From Microvirga sp. 17 mud 1-3 (GTDB lineage Bacteria > Pseudomonadota > Alphaproteobacteria > Rhizobiales > Beijerinckiaceae), in assembly GCF_003151255.1 (NCBI RefSeq), contig NZ_CP029481.1, positions 868,001 to 932,000 on the forward strand: a stretch of DNA of 64,000 bases. The letters run 5' to 3'. Below, in pieces: positions 17,315-26,399 of this stretch. Position 1 is the first letter of the stretch; each line of letters starts with the position of its first letter. The notes beneath the pieces are model-generated. The model was not told the DNA's origin and made no database searches. It was given only the letters and a program-made list of their open reading frames with translations. The position numbers and the translations under genes are program-made.

Positions 17315-18277
17315 ATGCGTTCCGACCCTTCCCCATCCCGTCCCTTCATGGTGTGCCGCGACGGTGAGGCCGTGCCGGGAGGCCTTGAAGGCGCCGTGGC
17401 GGCCATCGGCAATTTCGACGGGGTCCACAGGGGCCACCAATCCCTGATCCGCATGGCCCTGGAGGCCGGTCGCCCCGCCGCGGTGGTGACCTTCGAGCCG
17501 CACCCGCGCACCTTCTTCCGGCCCTCCGAACCGCTGTTCCGCATCACGCCGGAACCGGTGAAGCTCGCCATCCTCCGCCGCATCGGCCTGGACGGCGCCT
17601 TCGTGCGGCGGTTCGATGCGCGGCTCGCATCCTTGAGCGCCGGGGAATTCGTGGATCTTCTCGCCCAGGACCTGAAACTCTCCGGGGTGGTGATCGGGCA
17701 CGATTTCCATTTCGGCCGCGGACGTGAGGGGACGCCCGCGCTGATGAAGGAGCTCTGTGCTGCCCGCGGCCTCAGCTGCCGCATCGTCGAGGCGGTCCGT
17801 GACGGAGCCGAGCCGGTCTCCTCCAGCGCCATCCGGGCTGCCTTGGAGGCAGGCGACGTGGCGCGGGCCAACGAGCTCCTCGGTTATCGCTGGTTCGTGC
17901 AGGGCGAGGTGCGCCACGGGGACAAGCGCGGCCGGCTCCTCAACTATCCCACGGCCAATATGCGCCTGCCGGAGGATTGCCGCCTCCGCTACGGGATCTA
18001 TGCCGTCAGGGCCGCGGTCGACGGCCGCCCGGTGGACGGCGTCGCGAGCTTCGGGCGTCGCCCCACCTTCGACAACGGCGCGCCGCTTCTCGAAACGCAC
18101 CTGTTCGGCTTCGACGGCGATCTCTACGGAAAGGTCCTGGACGTGGAACTCGTCGGCTGGATCCGCGGCGAGGAAAAGTTCGACAGCGTCGAGGCGCTGG
18201 TCGCCCGGATGGACCGGGACTCGGACGAGGCCCGCCAGATCCTGGCGACGGATCGCACCGCCTCGATGATCGAGTGA
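17315..18277 (+). CDS. ribF: Bifunctional riboflavin kinase / FAD synthetase
   Basis: Converts riboflavin to FMN and FMN to FAD in the cytoplasm. 320 residues: N-terminal nucleotidyltransferase with GNFDGVHRGHQSLI (the HxGH-type motif) and FEPHPRTFF, then VIGHDFHFGRGREG and SSSAIRAALEAGD; C-terminal kinase with GDKRGRLLNYPTANM, NGAPLLETHLFGFDGDLYGK and VELVGWIRGEEKFDS. Length and order match the bacterial two-domain enzyme. Flanked on both sides by family 2 repeats. Confidence 0.96.
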   Translation: MRSDPSPSRPFMVCRDGEAVPGGLEGAVAAIGNFDGVHRGHQSLIRMALEAGRPAAVVTFEPHPRTFFRPSEPLFRITPEPVKLAILRRIGLDGAFVRRFDARLASLSAGEFVDLLAQDLKLSGVVIGHDFHFGRGREGTPALMKELCAARGLSCRIVEAVRDGAEPVSSSAIRAALEAGDVARANELLGYRWFVQGEVRHGDKRGRLLNYPTANMRLPEDCRLRYGIYAVRAAVDGRPVDGVASFGRRPTFDNGAPLLETHLFGFDGDLYGKVLDVELVGWIRGEEKFDSVEALVARMDRDSDEARQILATDRTASMIE

Positions 18278-18310
18278 AGAGTTACGCCGGATCGGAGAGG
18301 CGCCTCCCTC

Positions 18311-18452
18311 GTCATTCCGGATTGCCGTCAGGCAAGTCCGGAACCTATATCCGCTGATATTGCTGGAGAATGCGCAGCGGATGCCGTTGCTCCCTATCCT
18401 CTACCGTCGGTGTTTATGGGTTCCGGGCTCCGCTCCGCGGCCCCGGAATGAC
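18311..18452. repeat. Full copy of intergenic repeat family 2, between ribF and DUF3095 gene
   Basis: 142-base element, opening GTCATTCCGGATTGCC and closing CGGCCCCGGAATGAC, with internal TCCGGAACCTATA and TTTATGGGTTCCGGGCTC. It fills nearly the whole gap between these convergent genes, so it may act as their shared terminator. Confidence 0.88.
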
Positions 18453-18457
18453 GTGAA

Positions 18458-19636
18458 TCACACCCCCTTCAGGGCTTGGGCTGCCATGGCGTAGCCACCC
18501 ATGGCGCCGTCGACGAAGTGGATGTGGTCGCTGCGGGTGACGGAGGGGACGAAGCAGGTCATCAGGGCGGCATCCTGCCGGTGCAGGCCGTAGCGGGCGA
18601 TGCCCTGACGGGAGGCCCGAGTGAGCAGGGCCTCGATCCTGTCCGCGAGGGTCGGGGTGCAGTCGAGGGTCATGCGCAGGCCGTCATCGAACTTGCGGAA
18701 ATCCGTGTTTTCCACGAGCTGGCGCCGGTAGCGCGTCGTGTCGAAGCTCCCGACCCTCAGCCTGAGACGGTAGATCGTGAAGGACGCGAGCCTCTCCAGT
18801 CCCAGAACGGCTTTATGCAGGCCCTTCCATCTCCGACCGCCCTTGGCCTTGACCTCCAGATCGAAGCCCAGGAAGGGCGAAGACATGTCCGGCCCCATCT
18901 CGGGCACCGGCCGGCGGGCCTCGGCCCGGTCCTCCGCGAGGGCCAGGATGCGGTCGACGAGGCCCGCGAAGGCCGCCGCATCCGCCGCCTCGCCTGGGAC
19001 CACGATCAGGGACAGGATAACCCCGCGCTCGGCGGGGATCTGGTCGAAGCGGCACGCAAGCCCCGTCAGGTCGGGGCGGGTGCCGGGCTCAGCCGGCGGC
19101 AGCGCGAAGGCGCCCTCCTTCATCCGGCGCTCCGCATAGGCCATGCCGCCGCCGTCGAACATCGCATAGGCCACGTCCGGCGAGGCGGCGAAACGGGCGA
19201 CGCGCACATCGTGCCCGGCTTCCCGCACGGCCCCGACGGGCACGAGGGCGACCCGCAGATCGAGGCCGAAGGCGTCCCGCACCCAGGCGGCCACGCCCGA
19301 CAGGGCCGTGCGGGCGATCTCGGCCCGGTCCGGCGGCAGGGCGAAATTCGCCCCGTCGCCCCCGAATACGAAGGGAAAGTCCTCGTCCTTTGGCAGGGCA
19401 TTGGCGACGGCGGCGATCACGGCTGCGGCTGCCGTGTTCACCTCCTTGTAGTGCCCCGCCGCAATGGCGGCCGTCGAGCGCACGATGTCCGCGAGCCCCA
19501 GCACCCAATCCTCAGGCAGTGGCGCATAGATCGCCGGGTCTGTGAGCCGCGAGAACCGGTCGAAGACCGGCAGCCGGCCGTAGAAGCCGGTCGGCTCCGT
19601 CTCCGGGGCGTCCGGGTTCAGGCGGTCGGGGCGCAT
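18458..19636 (-). CDS. DUF3095 protein
   Basis: 392-residue protein of the DUF3095 family. The start FYGRLPVFDRFSRLTDPAIYAPLPEDWVLGLADIVRSTAAIAAGHYKEVNTAAAAVIAAV is the family signature. Its ADIVxST and FGGDGANF stretches resemble the metal-binding loops of class III nucleotidyl cyclases, so a cyclase-like fold has been suspected, though no enzyme activity is established to my knowledge. The C-terminal third (LHRQDAALMTCFVPSVTRSDHIHFVDGA) is also conserved. Reads the same way as msrB, which is 16 bases upstream, so the two probably share a transcript. Confidence 0.82.
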   Translation of the reverse strand: MRPDRLNPDAPETEPTGFYGRLPVFDRFSRLTDPAIYAPLPEDWVLGLADIVRSTAAIAAGHYKEVNTAAAAVIAAVANALPKDEDFPFVFGGDGANFALPPDRAEIARTALSGVAAWVRDAFGLDLRVALVPVGAVREAGHDVRVARFAASPDVAYAMFDGGGMAYAERRMKEGAFALPPAEPGTRPDLTGLACRFDQIPAERGVILSLIVVPGEAADAAAFAGLVDRILALAEDRAEARRPVPEMGPDMSSPFLGFDLEVKAKGGRRWKGLHKAVLGLERLASFTIYRLRLRVGSFDTTRYRRQLVENTDFRKFDDGLRMTLDCTPTLADRIEALLTRASRQGIARYGLHRQDAALMTCFVPSVTRSDHIHFVDGAMGGYAMAAQALKGV

Positions 19637-19652
19637 GGGCCTGTCCGGGCGG

Positions 19653-20159
19653 TCAGGTCTGGGCCTCGCCCTCGGGTGCGCCCCGGTCCAGCAGGTCCGG
19701 CAGGGGCTCGCCCTCGGGGACGAAGCTCAGGGAGACCGAGTTCATGCAATAGCGCTCGCCCGTGGGGGGAGGGCCGTCGTTGAACACGTGGCCGAGATGG
19801 CCGTCGCAGCGGGTGCAGCGGATCTCGGTGCGGACCATGCCGTAGCTCGTATCGCGCACGAAGGCCACGTGGGAGCGGTCGATGGGATCGAAGAAGCTCG
19901 GCCAGCCCGTGCCGGATTCGAACTTGGTGCCGGAGCGGAAGAGCGGCAGGCCGCACTGGCGGCACGTATAGGTGCCCCTGGCCTTGGCTTCGTTGAACAC
20001 GCCGCAGAACGGGCGCTCCGTTCCGTGCTCCAGGATGACGTGGCGCTCCTCGTCGGTCAGGTCGGCCACGAGGCGCTCGCGCTGCGCCGGGGTAGGGGGC
20101 GTGAGGTCGAAGCCTGCCTGCGAGCGCCGCTCCGTGGCGGCAGGGGTCGGGTGGTCCAT
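19653..20159 (-). CDS. msrB: Peptide methionine-(R)-S-oxide reductase MsrB
   Basis: Repairs methionine-R-sulfoxide in proteins. 168 residues. Two zinc pairs are present, CRQC and CTRC; the substrate pocket [14 protein letters not shown] is intact, and the catalytic Cys is in RYCMNSVSL, the invariant MsrB motif. No signal peptide, so it is cytoplasmic. The DUF3095 gene follows after 16 bases. Confidence 0.95.
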   Translation of the reverse strand: MDHPTPAATERRSQAGFDLTPPTPAQRERLVADLTDEERHVILEHGTERPFCGVFNEAKARGTYTCRQCGLPLFRSGTKFESGTGWPSFFDPIDRSHVAFVRDTSYGMVRTEIRCTRCDGHLGHVFNDGPPPTGERYCMNSVSLSFVPEGEPLPDLLDRGAPEGEAQT

Positions 20160-20457
20160 GGCGCGGTCCTTCTCGAAAAAATGGAAGCGACAGCCAATAT
20201 GGTGGACCTGCCCGCCAATAAGAAGCGTTCCCGGCCGCGGTCACGCTTTATTCTCGGCCTGCGCGCTGCTAAAAGGCTCGCCATGTCCGTGCTTTTCCAG
20301 GCTTCAGGCGGGATCGTCGCCCGCGCTCCGCGAATTATCGGCCCGGCCCTCGTTTGAGCGCGAGGGTCCGGGATTCAAGCCTTTTCGCCCCGATACGACC
20401 CGATTTCGAATGCCTGATCGTCCGCATGCCAGCGGACAGACGAGATTATCGACCGCC

Positions 20458-23418
20458 ATGTCAGACAAGACGACCGACAAGACCGCCACGCCTGCGCGCG
20501 ATTATTCCGAGACCCTGTTCCTGCCCCAGACGGATTTTCCCATGCGGGCCGGGCTGCCGCAGCGCGAGCCGGAGATCCTCCGGCGCTGGAACGAGATCGA
20601 CCTTTATCGGCGGCTGCGCGAGGTCCAGAAGGGCCGTGACCGCTTCGTGCTCCATGACGGGCCTCCCTACGCCAACGGCAACATCCATATCGGCCACGCC
20701 CTCAACAAGATCCTGAAGGACCTGGTCGTCCGCTCCCAGGGGATGCTCGGCTACGATTCCAACTATGTCCCCGGCTGGGACTGCCACGGCCTGCCCATCG
20801 AGTGGAAGATCGAGGAGGAATATCGGGCCAAGGGCAAGAACAAGGACGAGGTGCCGATCGTCGAGTTCCGCCGCGAGTGCCGGGCCTTCGCCGAGAAGTG
20901 GATCGACATCCAGCGCGAGGAGTTCAAGCGCCTCGGCGTCGAGGGCGACTGGTCCCATCCCTACCTGACCATGTCGTATGACGCGGAGGCCCAGATCGCC
21001 CGCGAGATCATGAAGTTCGCGGTCTCGGGTCAGCTCTACCGCGGCTCCAAGCCCGTCATGTGGTCCTCCGTGGAGCGGACCGCGCTGGCCGAGGCGGAGG
21101 TCGAGTACCACGAGAAGACCTCGACCACGATCTGGGTGAGGTTCCCCATCGTCCGGACCCTCGATGGCGACCTCGACGGCGCCTCGGTGGTGATCTGGAC
21201 GACGACTCCCTGGACGATCCCGGCGAACCGCGCCATCGCGTTCGGGTCCGAGATCGCCTATGGCCTCTACCGGGTCACGGAAGCCGCCGACGACAACTGG
21301 GCCAAGGTGGGCGACCGCCTCGTGATGGCGGACAAGCTGGCCGCCGACGTGTTCGCGGCCGCCCGCGTGACGGGCTACGAGCGCGTGAAGGACGTGCTGC
21401 CGGTCATGATCGAGCGCTGCGCGCATCCGTTCCGCGGGCTCGAAGGCGCGAACGGCTACTGGGACTTCGACGTGCCCGTGCTGCCGGCCGACTACGTCAC
21501 GGACGATGCCGGTACGGGCTTCGTGCACACGGCCCCCGGCCACGGCGCGGACGACTACAACACTTACGTGAAGCACCGGGACGTGTTCGCGGCCTGCGGC
21601 ATCAAGGAAGTGCCGCACACGGTGGCGCCGGACTCGTCCTACTTCCCGGACGTGCCGTTCTTCGCGGGCGAGCGGATCTACGACGACAAGGGCAAGGATG
21701 CGGGCGCCAACGAGGCGGTGATCCGGAAGCTGGTCGAGGTTGGCGCCCTGATCGCACGTGGGCGCCTCAAGCACCAATATCCCCATTCCTGGCGCTCCAA
21801 GGGTCCGCTGATCTTCCGCAACACGCCGCAATGGTTCATCGCCATGGACAAGCCCCTCGACCGCGAGGGCGACACCCTGCGGCAGCGGGCGCTCCATGCG
21901 ATCCGGACCGTCGAATGGGTGCCGGAGGCGGGCGAGAACCGCATCACCGGCATGATCGAGAACCGCCCCGACTGGGTGGTGTCGCGCCAGCGCGCCTGGG
22001 GCGTGCCGATCGCCGTCTTCGTGCGGAAGGGCACCAACGAGATCCTCAAGGACGAGACGGTGAATGCCGCCATTGCGGACGCCTTCGAGCAAGAGGGCGC
22101 GGATGCCTGGTACAAGGATGACGGCGCGCGCTACCTGAAGGCGGGCGGCTACGACATCGCGGATTTCGACAAGATCGGCGACATTCTCGACGTGTGGTTC
22201 GATTCCGGCTCCACCCACGCCTTCGCGCTGGAGAAGCGTGACGATCTGAAGGTGCGCCGCAAGGTCGATGGCGGGCCCGATCAGGTCATGTATCTGGAAG
22301 GGACCGACCAGCACCGCGGCTGGTTCCACTCCTCGCTGCTCGAGAGCTGCGGCACCCGCGGCCGCGCGCCCTACGACATCGTGCTGACCCACGGCTTCGT
22401 CCTCGACGAAAAGGGGCAGAAGATGTCGAAATCCGTCGGCAACGTGGTCTCGCCGCAGAAGGTGATGCAGGATTCCGGCGCCGACATCCTCCGCCTGTGG
22501 GTGGCGGCATCGGATTATTCCGACGACCTTCGCATTGGCCCGGAGATCCTGAAGACCTTCGTCGAGACCTACCGGAAGCTGCGCAACACGATCCGCTGGA
22601 TGCTGGGCTCGCTTGCGCATTTCCACGAGGCCGACCGGGTCGAGCCGGCCTCCATGCCGGAGCTGGAGCGCTTCGTGCTCCACCGCCTTGCCGAGCTCGA
22701 CGGCGAGATGCGCGAGGCCTACCGTGCCTTCGACTACAAGCGGGTGGTCGCGCTCCTCAACTCCTTCATGACCACGGATCTGTCGGCCTTCTATTTCGAC
22801 ATCCGCAAGGACGCGCTCTATTGCGACCCGCTGTCGAGCCATGTGCGCAAGAGCGCGCTCACGGTGATCGACCAGACCTTCCGGGCGGTCGCCACCTGGA
22901 TCGCGCCGATCCTGGCCTTCACGGCCGAGGAGGCGTGGCTCGCGCGCTACCCGCAGGCGGAATCCGTGCATCTGGAGACCTTCCCGGCCATTCCGGCGGA
23001 ATGGCGCAACGAGGCGCTCGCCGAGCGCTGGGCCAAGGTCCGGCGCGTGCGCCGCGTCGTCACGGGCGCCCTTGAAATCGAGCGGGCGCAGAAGCGCATC
23101 GGCGCGAGCCTGGAGGCGGCCCCGACCGTCTTCATCGCCGACGAGGCGCTCCTCGAGGCCGTGCAGGGCCTCGACCTCGCGGAGATCGCCATCACGTCCG
23201 GCATCCGGGTGGAGCGGGGCGAGGGTCCAGCGGAGGCCTTCCGGCTCGACGAGATCAAGGGCGTGGCGGTGGTGCCCGCCCTGGCCGAGGGACGCAAATG
23301 CGCCCGGTCCTGGAAGGTCTCGCCCGAAGTCGGGTCCGACCCGGATTATCCGGACGTCACGCCCCGCGACGCCGAGGCCCTGCGTGAGTGGGACCGTCTC
23401 AGGACGGCCGCCGAATGA
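20458..23418 (+). CDS. ileS: Isoleucyl-tRNA synthetase
   Basis: Charges tRNA-Ile and edits valine. 986 residues from the ATG at 20458; the open frame extends back to 19972 but overlaps msrB antisense and has no homologous character. HIGH at 77-80 (GNIHIGH), KMSKS at 655-659, editing-domain [15 protein letters not shown] and [16 protein letters not shown] are intact. The C-terminal zinc finger, four Cys in E. coli, is reduced to GRKCARSWK, leaving one Cys; this loss is common in this order. The stop overlaps the lspA start (ATGA), so the two are translationally coupled, a common bacterial pair. Confidence 0.97.
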   Translation: MSDKTTDKTATPARDYSETLFLPQTDFPMRAGLPQREPEILRRWNEIDLYRRLREVQKGRDRFVLHDGPPYANGNIHIGHALNKILKDLVVRSQGMLGYDSNYVPGWDCHGLPIEWKIEEEYRAKGKNKDEVPIVEFRRECRAFAEKWIDIQREEFKRLGVEGDWSHPYLTMSYDAEAQIAREIMKFAVSGQLYRGSKPVMWSSVERTALAEAEVEYHEKTSTTIWVRFPIVRTLDGDLDGASVVIWTTTPWTIPANRAIAFGSEIAYGLYRVTEAADDNWAKVGDRLVMADKLAADVFAAARVTGYERVKDVLPVMIERCAHPFRGLEGANGYWDFDVPVLPADYVTDDAGTGFVHTAPGHGADDYNTYVKHRDVFAACGIKEVPHTVAPDSSYFPDVPFFAGERIYDDKGKDAGANEAVIRKLVEVGALIARGRLKHQYPHSWRSKGPLIFRNTPQWFIAMDKPLDREGDTLRQRALHAIRTVEWVPEAGENRITGMIENRPDWVVSRQRAWGVPIAVFVRKGTNEILKDETVNAAIADAFEQEGADAWYKDDGARYLKAGGYDIADFDKIGDILDVWFDSGSTHAFALEKRDDLKVRRKVDGGPDQVMYLEGTDQHRGWFHSSLLESCGTRGRAPYDIVLTHGFVLDEKGQKMSKSVGNVVSPQKVMQDSGADILRLWVAASDYSDDLRIGPEILKTFVETYRKLRNTIRWMLGSLAHFHEADRVEPASMPELERFVLHRLAELDGEMREAYRAFDYKRVVALLNSFMTTDLSAFYFDIRKDALYCDPLSSHVRKSALTVIDQTFRAVATWIAPILAFTAEEAWLARYPQAESVHLETFPAIPAEWRNEALAERWAKVRRVRRVVTGALEIERAQKRIGASLEAAPTVFIADEALLEAVQGLDLAEIAITSGIRVERGEGPAEAFRLDEIKGVAVVPALAEGRKCARSWKVSPEVGSDPDYPDVTPRDAEALREWDRLRTAAE

Positions 23419-24089
23419 GCAGGAGCAGCGAACCCGATATGCCCCTGGGGCCCGGCGATGACGGGCTGAGCGACGCTGCACCGAGCAGCCCCGCCCCCGC
23501 GCGTCCCGCATCCCCCCGCCGCGCCTCCCCGGCAAAGGGAGGCGCCGGCAAGGGAGCGGGCAAAGGAACAGGGAAAGGCAAGGGACGGCGAAAGGCCTCC
23601 GGCGGTCTGTCGCTCGCGGCCATGATCGGCTTCTCGCTGGCCTTCCTGACCCTGGTCCTCGATCAGGCGAGCAAGCTCTATTTCCTGTTCGTCTACGACC
23701 TGCCCATCCGCGAGCCGGTGGTCGTCAACCCGTTCCTGAGCCTGATCGTGGTCTGGAACCGGGGGATCTCCTATGGCCTCTTCCAGCAGCACAGCACCCT
23801 TGGGCGCTGGATCTTGATCGTCGTGTCGATCGCGGCCGCCATCGGCCTGTCGGTCTGGATCCGCCGGACTTCGGCCAAGCTCCTGGCCGCCTCCCTGGGG
23901 CTGATCGTCGGCGGCGCCGTCGGCAACGTGATCGACCGGCTCGCCTACGGGGCCGTGTTCGATTTCATCCAATTCCAGGTCGGAGGCTGGTCCTGGTACG
24001 TGTTCAACGTGGCCGATGCGGCCATCGTTGCGGGGGTGGCCGGTTTGCTTTATGACTCCTTCCTGCTGGAAAGACGCCGCAAGGCTTGA
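23415..24089 (+). CDS. lspA: Lipoprotein signal peptidase (SPase II) with long basic N-terminal extension
   Basis: Inner-membrane aspartyl protease that removes signal peptides from diacylglyceryl prolipoproteins. With the coupled ATG at 23415 it is 224 residues. Four membrane segments lie between about 65 and 212, and the catalytic dyad is Asp174 (GNVIDRL) and Asp201 (FNVADAAI), with the NRGISYGL loop between. Residues 1-62 are a Ser/Pro then Gly/Lys-rich low-complexity tail absent from most LspA (about 160-170 residues). A start near Met70 would remove it but would cut into the first membrane segment. Next gene is the BamF-like secreted protein. Confidence 0.95.
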   Translation: MSRSSEPDMPLGPGDDGLSDAAPSSPAPARPASPRRASPAKGGAGKGAGKGTGKGKGRRKASGGLSLAAMIGFSLAFLTLVLDQASKLYFLFVYDLPIREPVVVNPFLSLIVVWNRGISYGLFQQHSTLGRWILIVVSIAAAIGLSVWIRRTSAKLLAASLGLIVGGAVGNVIDRLAYGAVFDFIQFQVGGWSWYVFNVADAAIVAGVAGLLYDSFLLERRRKA

Positions 24090-24181
24090 CCGGGCGCGGG
24101 AGAATGCCCGGCTGCCTTATGTTCGCCAGAATGAGCAATCAGGCGTTCCGGCAAGAATGGAACAACCAGGTGGTGGGTACC

Positions 24182-24826
24182 ATGAAGGGATTGAAGGTCA
24201 TCGGTTGCGCAGGCGCTCTCGCGCTCTTCGTCGCCGCCTCGGGCGCCTCGGCCGAGGAGGGTGAAGCCGTGAAGAGCCTGCTCGGCAGCATCGGCATCAT
24301 CCCCAAGGAGAAGGCTCCCATCATCTATAACGAGCGTCCTCCGCTCGTCCTGCCGCCGAAGATGGACCTGCGTCCCCCGGCGCCGGGTGGTGGGGCCGAG
24401 GCCCGCAACGCCAATTGGCCCAAGGACCCCGACGTGATCGCCGCCCGCAAGGCGGCCGCCGAGGCCCGCACGCCCTATACGAGCTCGGAGCTCTACAAGA
24501 ACAGCGAAGGCAAGCGCCTCTCTGTCGAAGAGATGCGGGCCGGCCGCGACCCGAGCAACTACGTCTCCGGCAATGCCATGCCGGCCCCGGTTGGCCGCCA
24601 GCTGGACAAGAGCGTCATGAGCCCGGACGAGCTCAGGGCCTTCGACACCAAGGGCGATGACGTCAAGCTCGCGGGAGACGGCCTGGAGCGCCGCTATCTC
24701 AGCGATCCACCCTCCGGCCTCCTGAAGGCCGCCGGAGGCGCGCCGCTCAAGGCCTCGGCCGATCCGGTCCCGATGGGCGACCCGGATAGCCCGCTGGCCT
24801 TCATTCGGCAGCAGCAGCAGCGCTAA
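24182..24826 (+). CDS. Exported protein, possibly DUF3035/BamF-like
   Basis: 214 residues from ATG 24182. A signal peptide (MKGLKVIGCAGALALFVAASGASA, cut before EEG) precedes a Pro- and charge-rich mature chain with no membrane segment. The stretch NERPPLVLPPKMDLRPPAPG resembles the short conserved core of DUF3035 proteins, described as alphaproteobacterial BAM-complex lipoproteins (BamF), and a gene of that type commonly lies between lspA and an M16 peptidase pair, exactly as here. Against it: the Cys at the end of the signal region (GC at about 9-10) is too early and no clear lipobox is present. I therefore call it export for sure, BamF-like only tentatively. A terminator follows. Confidence 0.6.
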   Translation: MKGLKVIGCAGALALFVAASGASAEEGEAVKSLLGSIGIIPKEKAPIIYNERPPLVLPPKMDLRPPAPGGGAEARNANWPKDPDVIAARKAAAEARTPYTSSELYKNSEGKRLSVEEMRAGRDPSNYVSGNAMPAPVGRQLDKSVMSPDELRAFDTKGDDVKLAGDGLERRYLSDPPSGLLKAAGGAPLKASADPVPMGDPDSPLAFIRQQQQR

Positions 24827-24847
24827 GGCCACCCTCATAGGCACTCA

Positions 24848-24881
24848 TTCAGGCGAACGGTTTTCCCCCGGTTCGCCTGAA
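24848..24881 (+). terminator. Rho-independent terminator of the ileS-lspA operon
   Basis: Perfect 11-base stem TTCAGGCGAAC / GTTCGCCTGAA with a 12-base loop, followed by GTCGTTTT. It ends the transcript after the BamF-like gene; the M16 pair 145 bases on then needs its own promoter. Confidence 0.8.
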
Positions 24882-25025
24882 GTCGTTTTGGGGCAAGCGT
24901 AGCCGGCCTTTGGCCCGCATTTCCCGTAAAAGGTGTGCTGCTTCGCTTGCCTGGCCTCTCAATTGCAGTATTCCCCTGAATTCGGACCCAAGAGCCGTAT
25001 TGATTCCGCTAAGATTGGAAATGTC

Positions 25026-26357
25026 ATGGACACAGCCCTGAAGCCCCTGTCTCGTACCGTAACCCCCTCGGAGGGACGGACCGAAGGCGGTGGGCCGGAC
25101 GTTTCCTCTTTCACGCTCGACAACGGCCTCGACGTGGTGGTCATCCCCGACCACCGGGTGCCGGTCGTCACCCATATGGTCTGGTACCGCAACGGTTCGG
25201 CCGACGATCCGCTCGGCCAGTCCGGTATCGCCCACTTCCTCGAGCACCTGATGTTCAAGGGCACCGAGAAGCATCCGGCGGGCGAGTTCTCGAAGGTGGT
25301 CTCCGGCCTCGGCGGCCAGGAGAACGCCTTCACGTCCTTCGACTACACGGCTTATTTTCAGCGCGTCGCGCGCGAGCACCTCAAGACCATGATGGCCTTC
25401 GAGGCCGACCGCATGACTAACCTCCTCCTGGAGGAGGACGTTATCGGGCCGGAGCGGGACGTGGTGCTGGAGGAGCGGCGCATGCGCGTCGAGACGGATC
25501 CGGCCTCCCAGCTCTCGGAGGCCATGGCGGCGGCCCTCTTCGTGCATCATCCCTACGGGATCCCGATCATCGGCTGGATGCACGAGATCGAGACCCTCAA
25601 CCGGGACCATGCCCTCGATTACTACCGCCGCTTCTACACGCCCGAGAACGCCATCCTGGTCGTGGCCGGCGACGTGACGGCCGACGAGGTGCGCCGCCTG
25701 AGCGAGGAGACCTACGGACGTGTCGCGCCCTGCGGCAAGCGGCCCGTGCGCTTCCGCCCGCGCGATCCCGAGCCGGTCGCGGCGCGCCACATCACGGTGG
25801 CCGATCCCAAGGTCGAGCAGCCGACGCTCCAGCGCCTCTACCTCGTCCCCTCCTGCCGCACGGCCAAGGACCGGGACTGCTACGCCCTCGAGCTCCTCGC
25901 CGAGGTGATCGGCGGCGGCCCGACCTCCTATCTCTACCGCAAGCTCGTCCTGGAGCGCGGCATCGCCGTGAATGCGGGCGCCTGGTACATGTCCTCCGCC
26001 ATGGAGGAGACCCGGTTCTGCATTTATGCGGTGCCGGCAGAGGGCGTGTCCCTCCCGGCTCTCGAAGAGGCCGTGGACGAGGCCCTGCGGGCGATTTCCG
26101 CCGAGGCGCTCGATTCCGAAGCCATCGAGCGGGCCAAGACGCGCCTGGTGGCGGAGACCATCTATTCCACCGACAGCCAGTCATCGCTCGCCCGCATCTA
26201 CGGCTCCGCGCTCGCCATCGGCGAGACCCTGGAGGACGTGCGTCGCTGGCCGCTTGAAATCGAGGCCGTGCTCAAGGACGACCTGGCCTCCGCCTCCGAG
26301 CGCTACCTCATCCCACGCCGGTCCGTGACGGGCTACCTGCAGAAGCCGGCCTCCTGA
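25026..26357 (+). CDS. M16 zinc protease, active subunit
   Basis: 443 residues from ATG 25026. The inverted zinc motif HFLEH is at residues 70-74 and the third ligand region LEERRMRVE around Glu150, so the catalytic site is complete. The rest fits the two-domain PqqL/mitochondrial-processing-peptidase fold (FTLDNGLDVVVIPDHRVPVVTHMVWYRNGS at the start). No clear signal peptide is seen at the chosen start. It is followed 42 bases on by a second M16 gene that lacks the motif, the usual active/inactive pair. Substrate unknown. Confidence 0.92.
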   Translation: MDTALKPLSRTVTPSEGRTEGGGPDVSSFTLDNGLDVVVIPDHRVPVVTHMVWYRNGSADDPLGQSGIAHFLEHLMFKGTEKHPAGEFSKVVSGLGGQENAFTSFDYTAYFQRVAREHLKTMMAFEADRMTNLLLEEDVIGPERDVVLEERRMRVETDPASQLSEAMAAALFVHHPYGIPIIGWMHEIETLNRDHALDYYRRFYTPENAILVVAGDVTADEVRRLSEETYGRVAPCGKRPVRFRPRDPEPVAARHITVADPKVEQPTLQRLYLVPSCRTAKDRDCYALELLAEVIGGGPTSYLYRKLVLERGIAVNAGAWYMSSAMEETRFCIYAVPAEGVSLPALEEAVDEALRAISAEALDSEAIERAKTRLVAETIYSTDSQSSLARIYGSALAIGETLEDVRRWPLEIEAVLKDDLASASERYLIPRRSVTGYLQKPAS

Positions 26358-26399
26358 GGCCGCTCCCCCGCACCACGAGGTTTCCGAGACGAAATGATC

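Noticed and set aside
20461..23535. Very long open frame (over 1000 codons) antisense to ileS
   Set aside because: GC-rich third positions of ileS produce an open antisense frame; the translation is His/Arg/Asp/Gly-rich without any domain, and ileS is certain.
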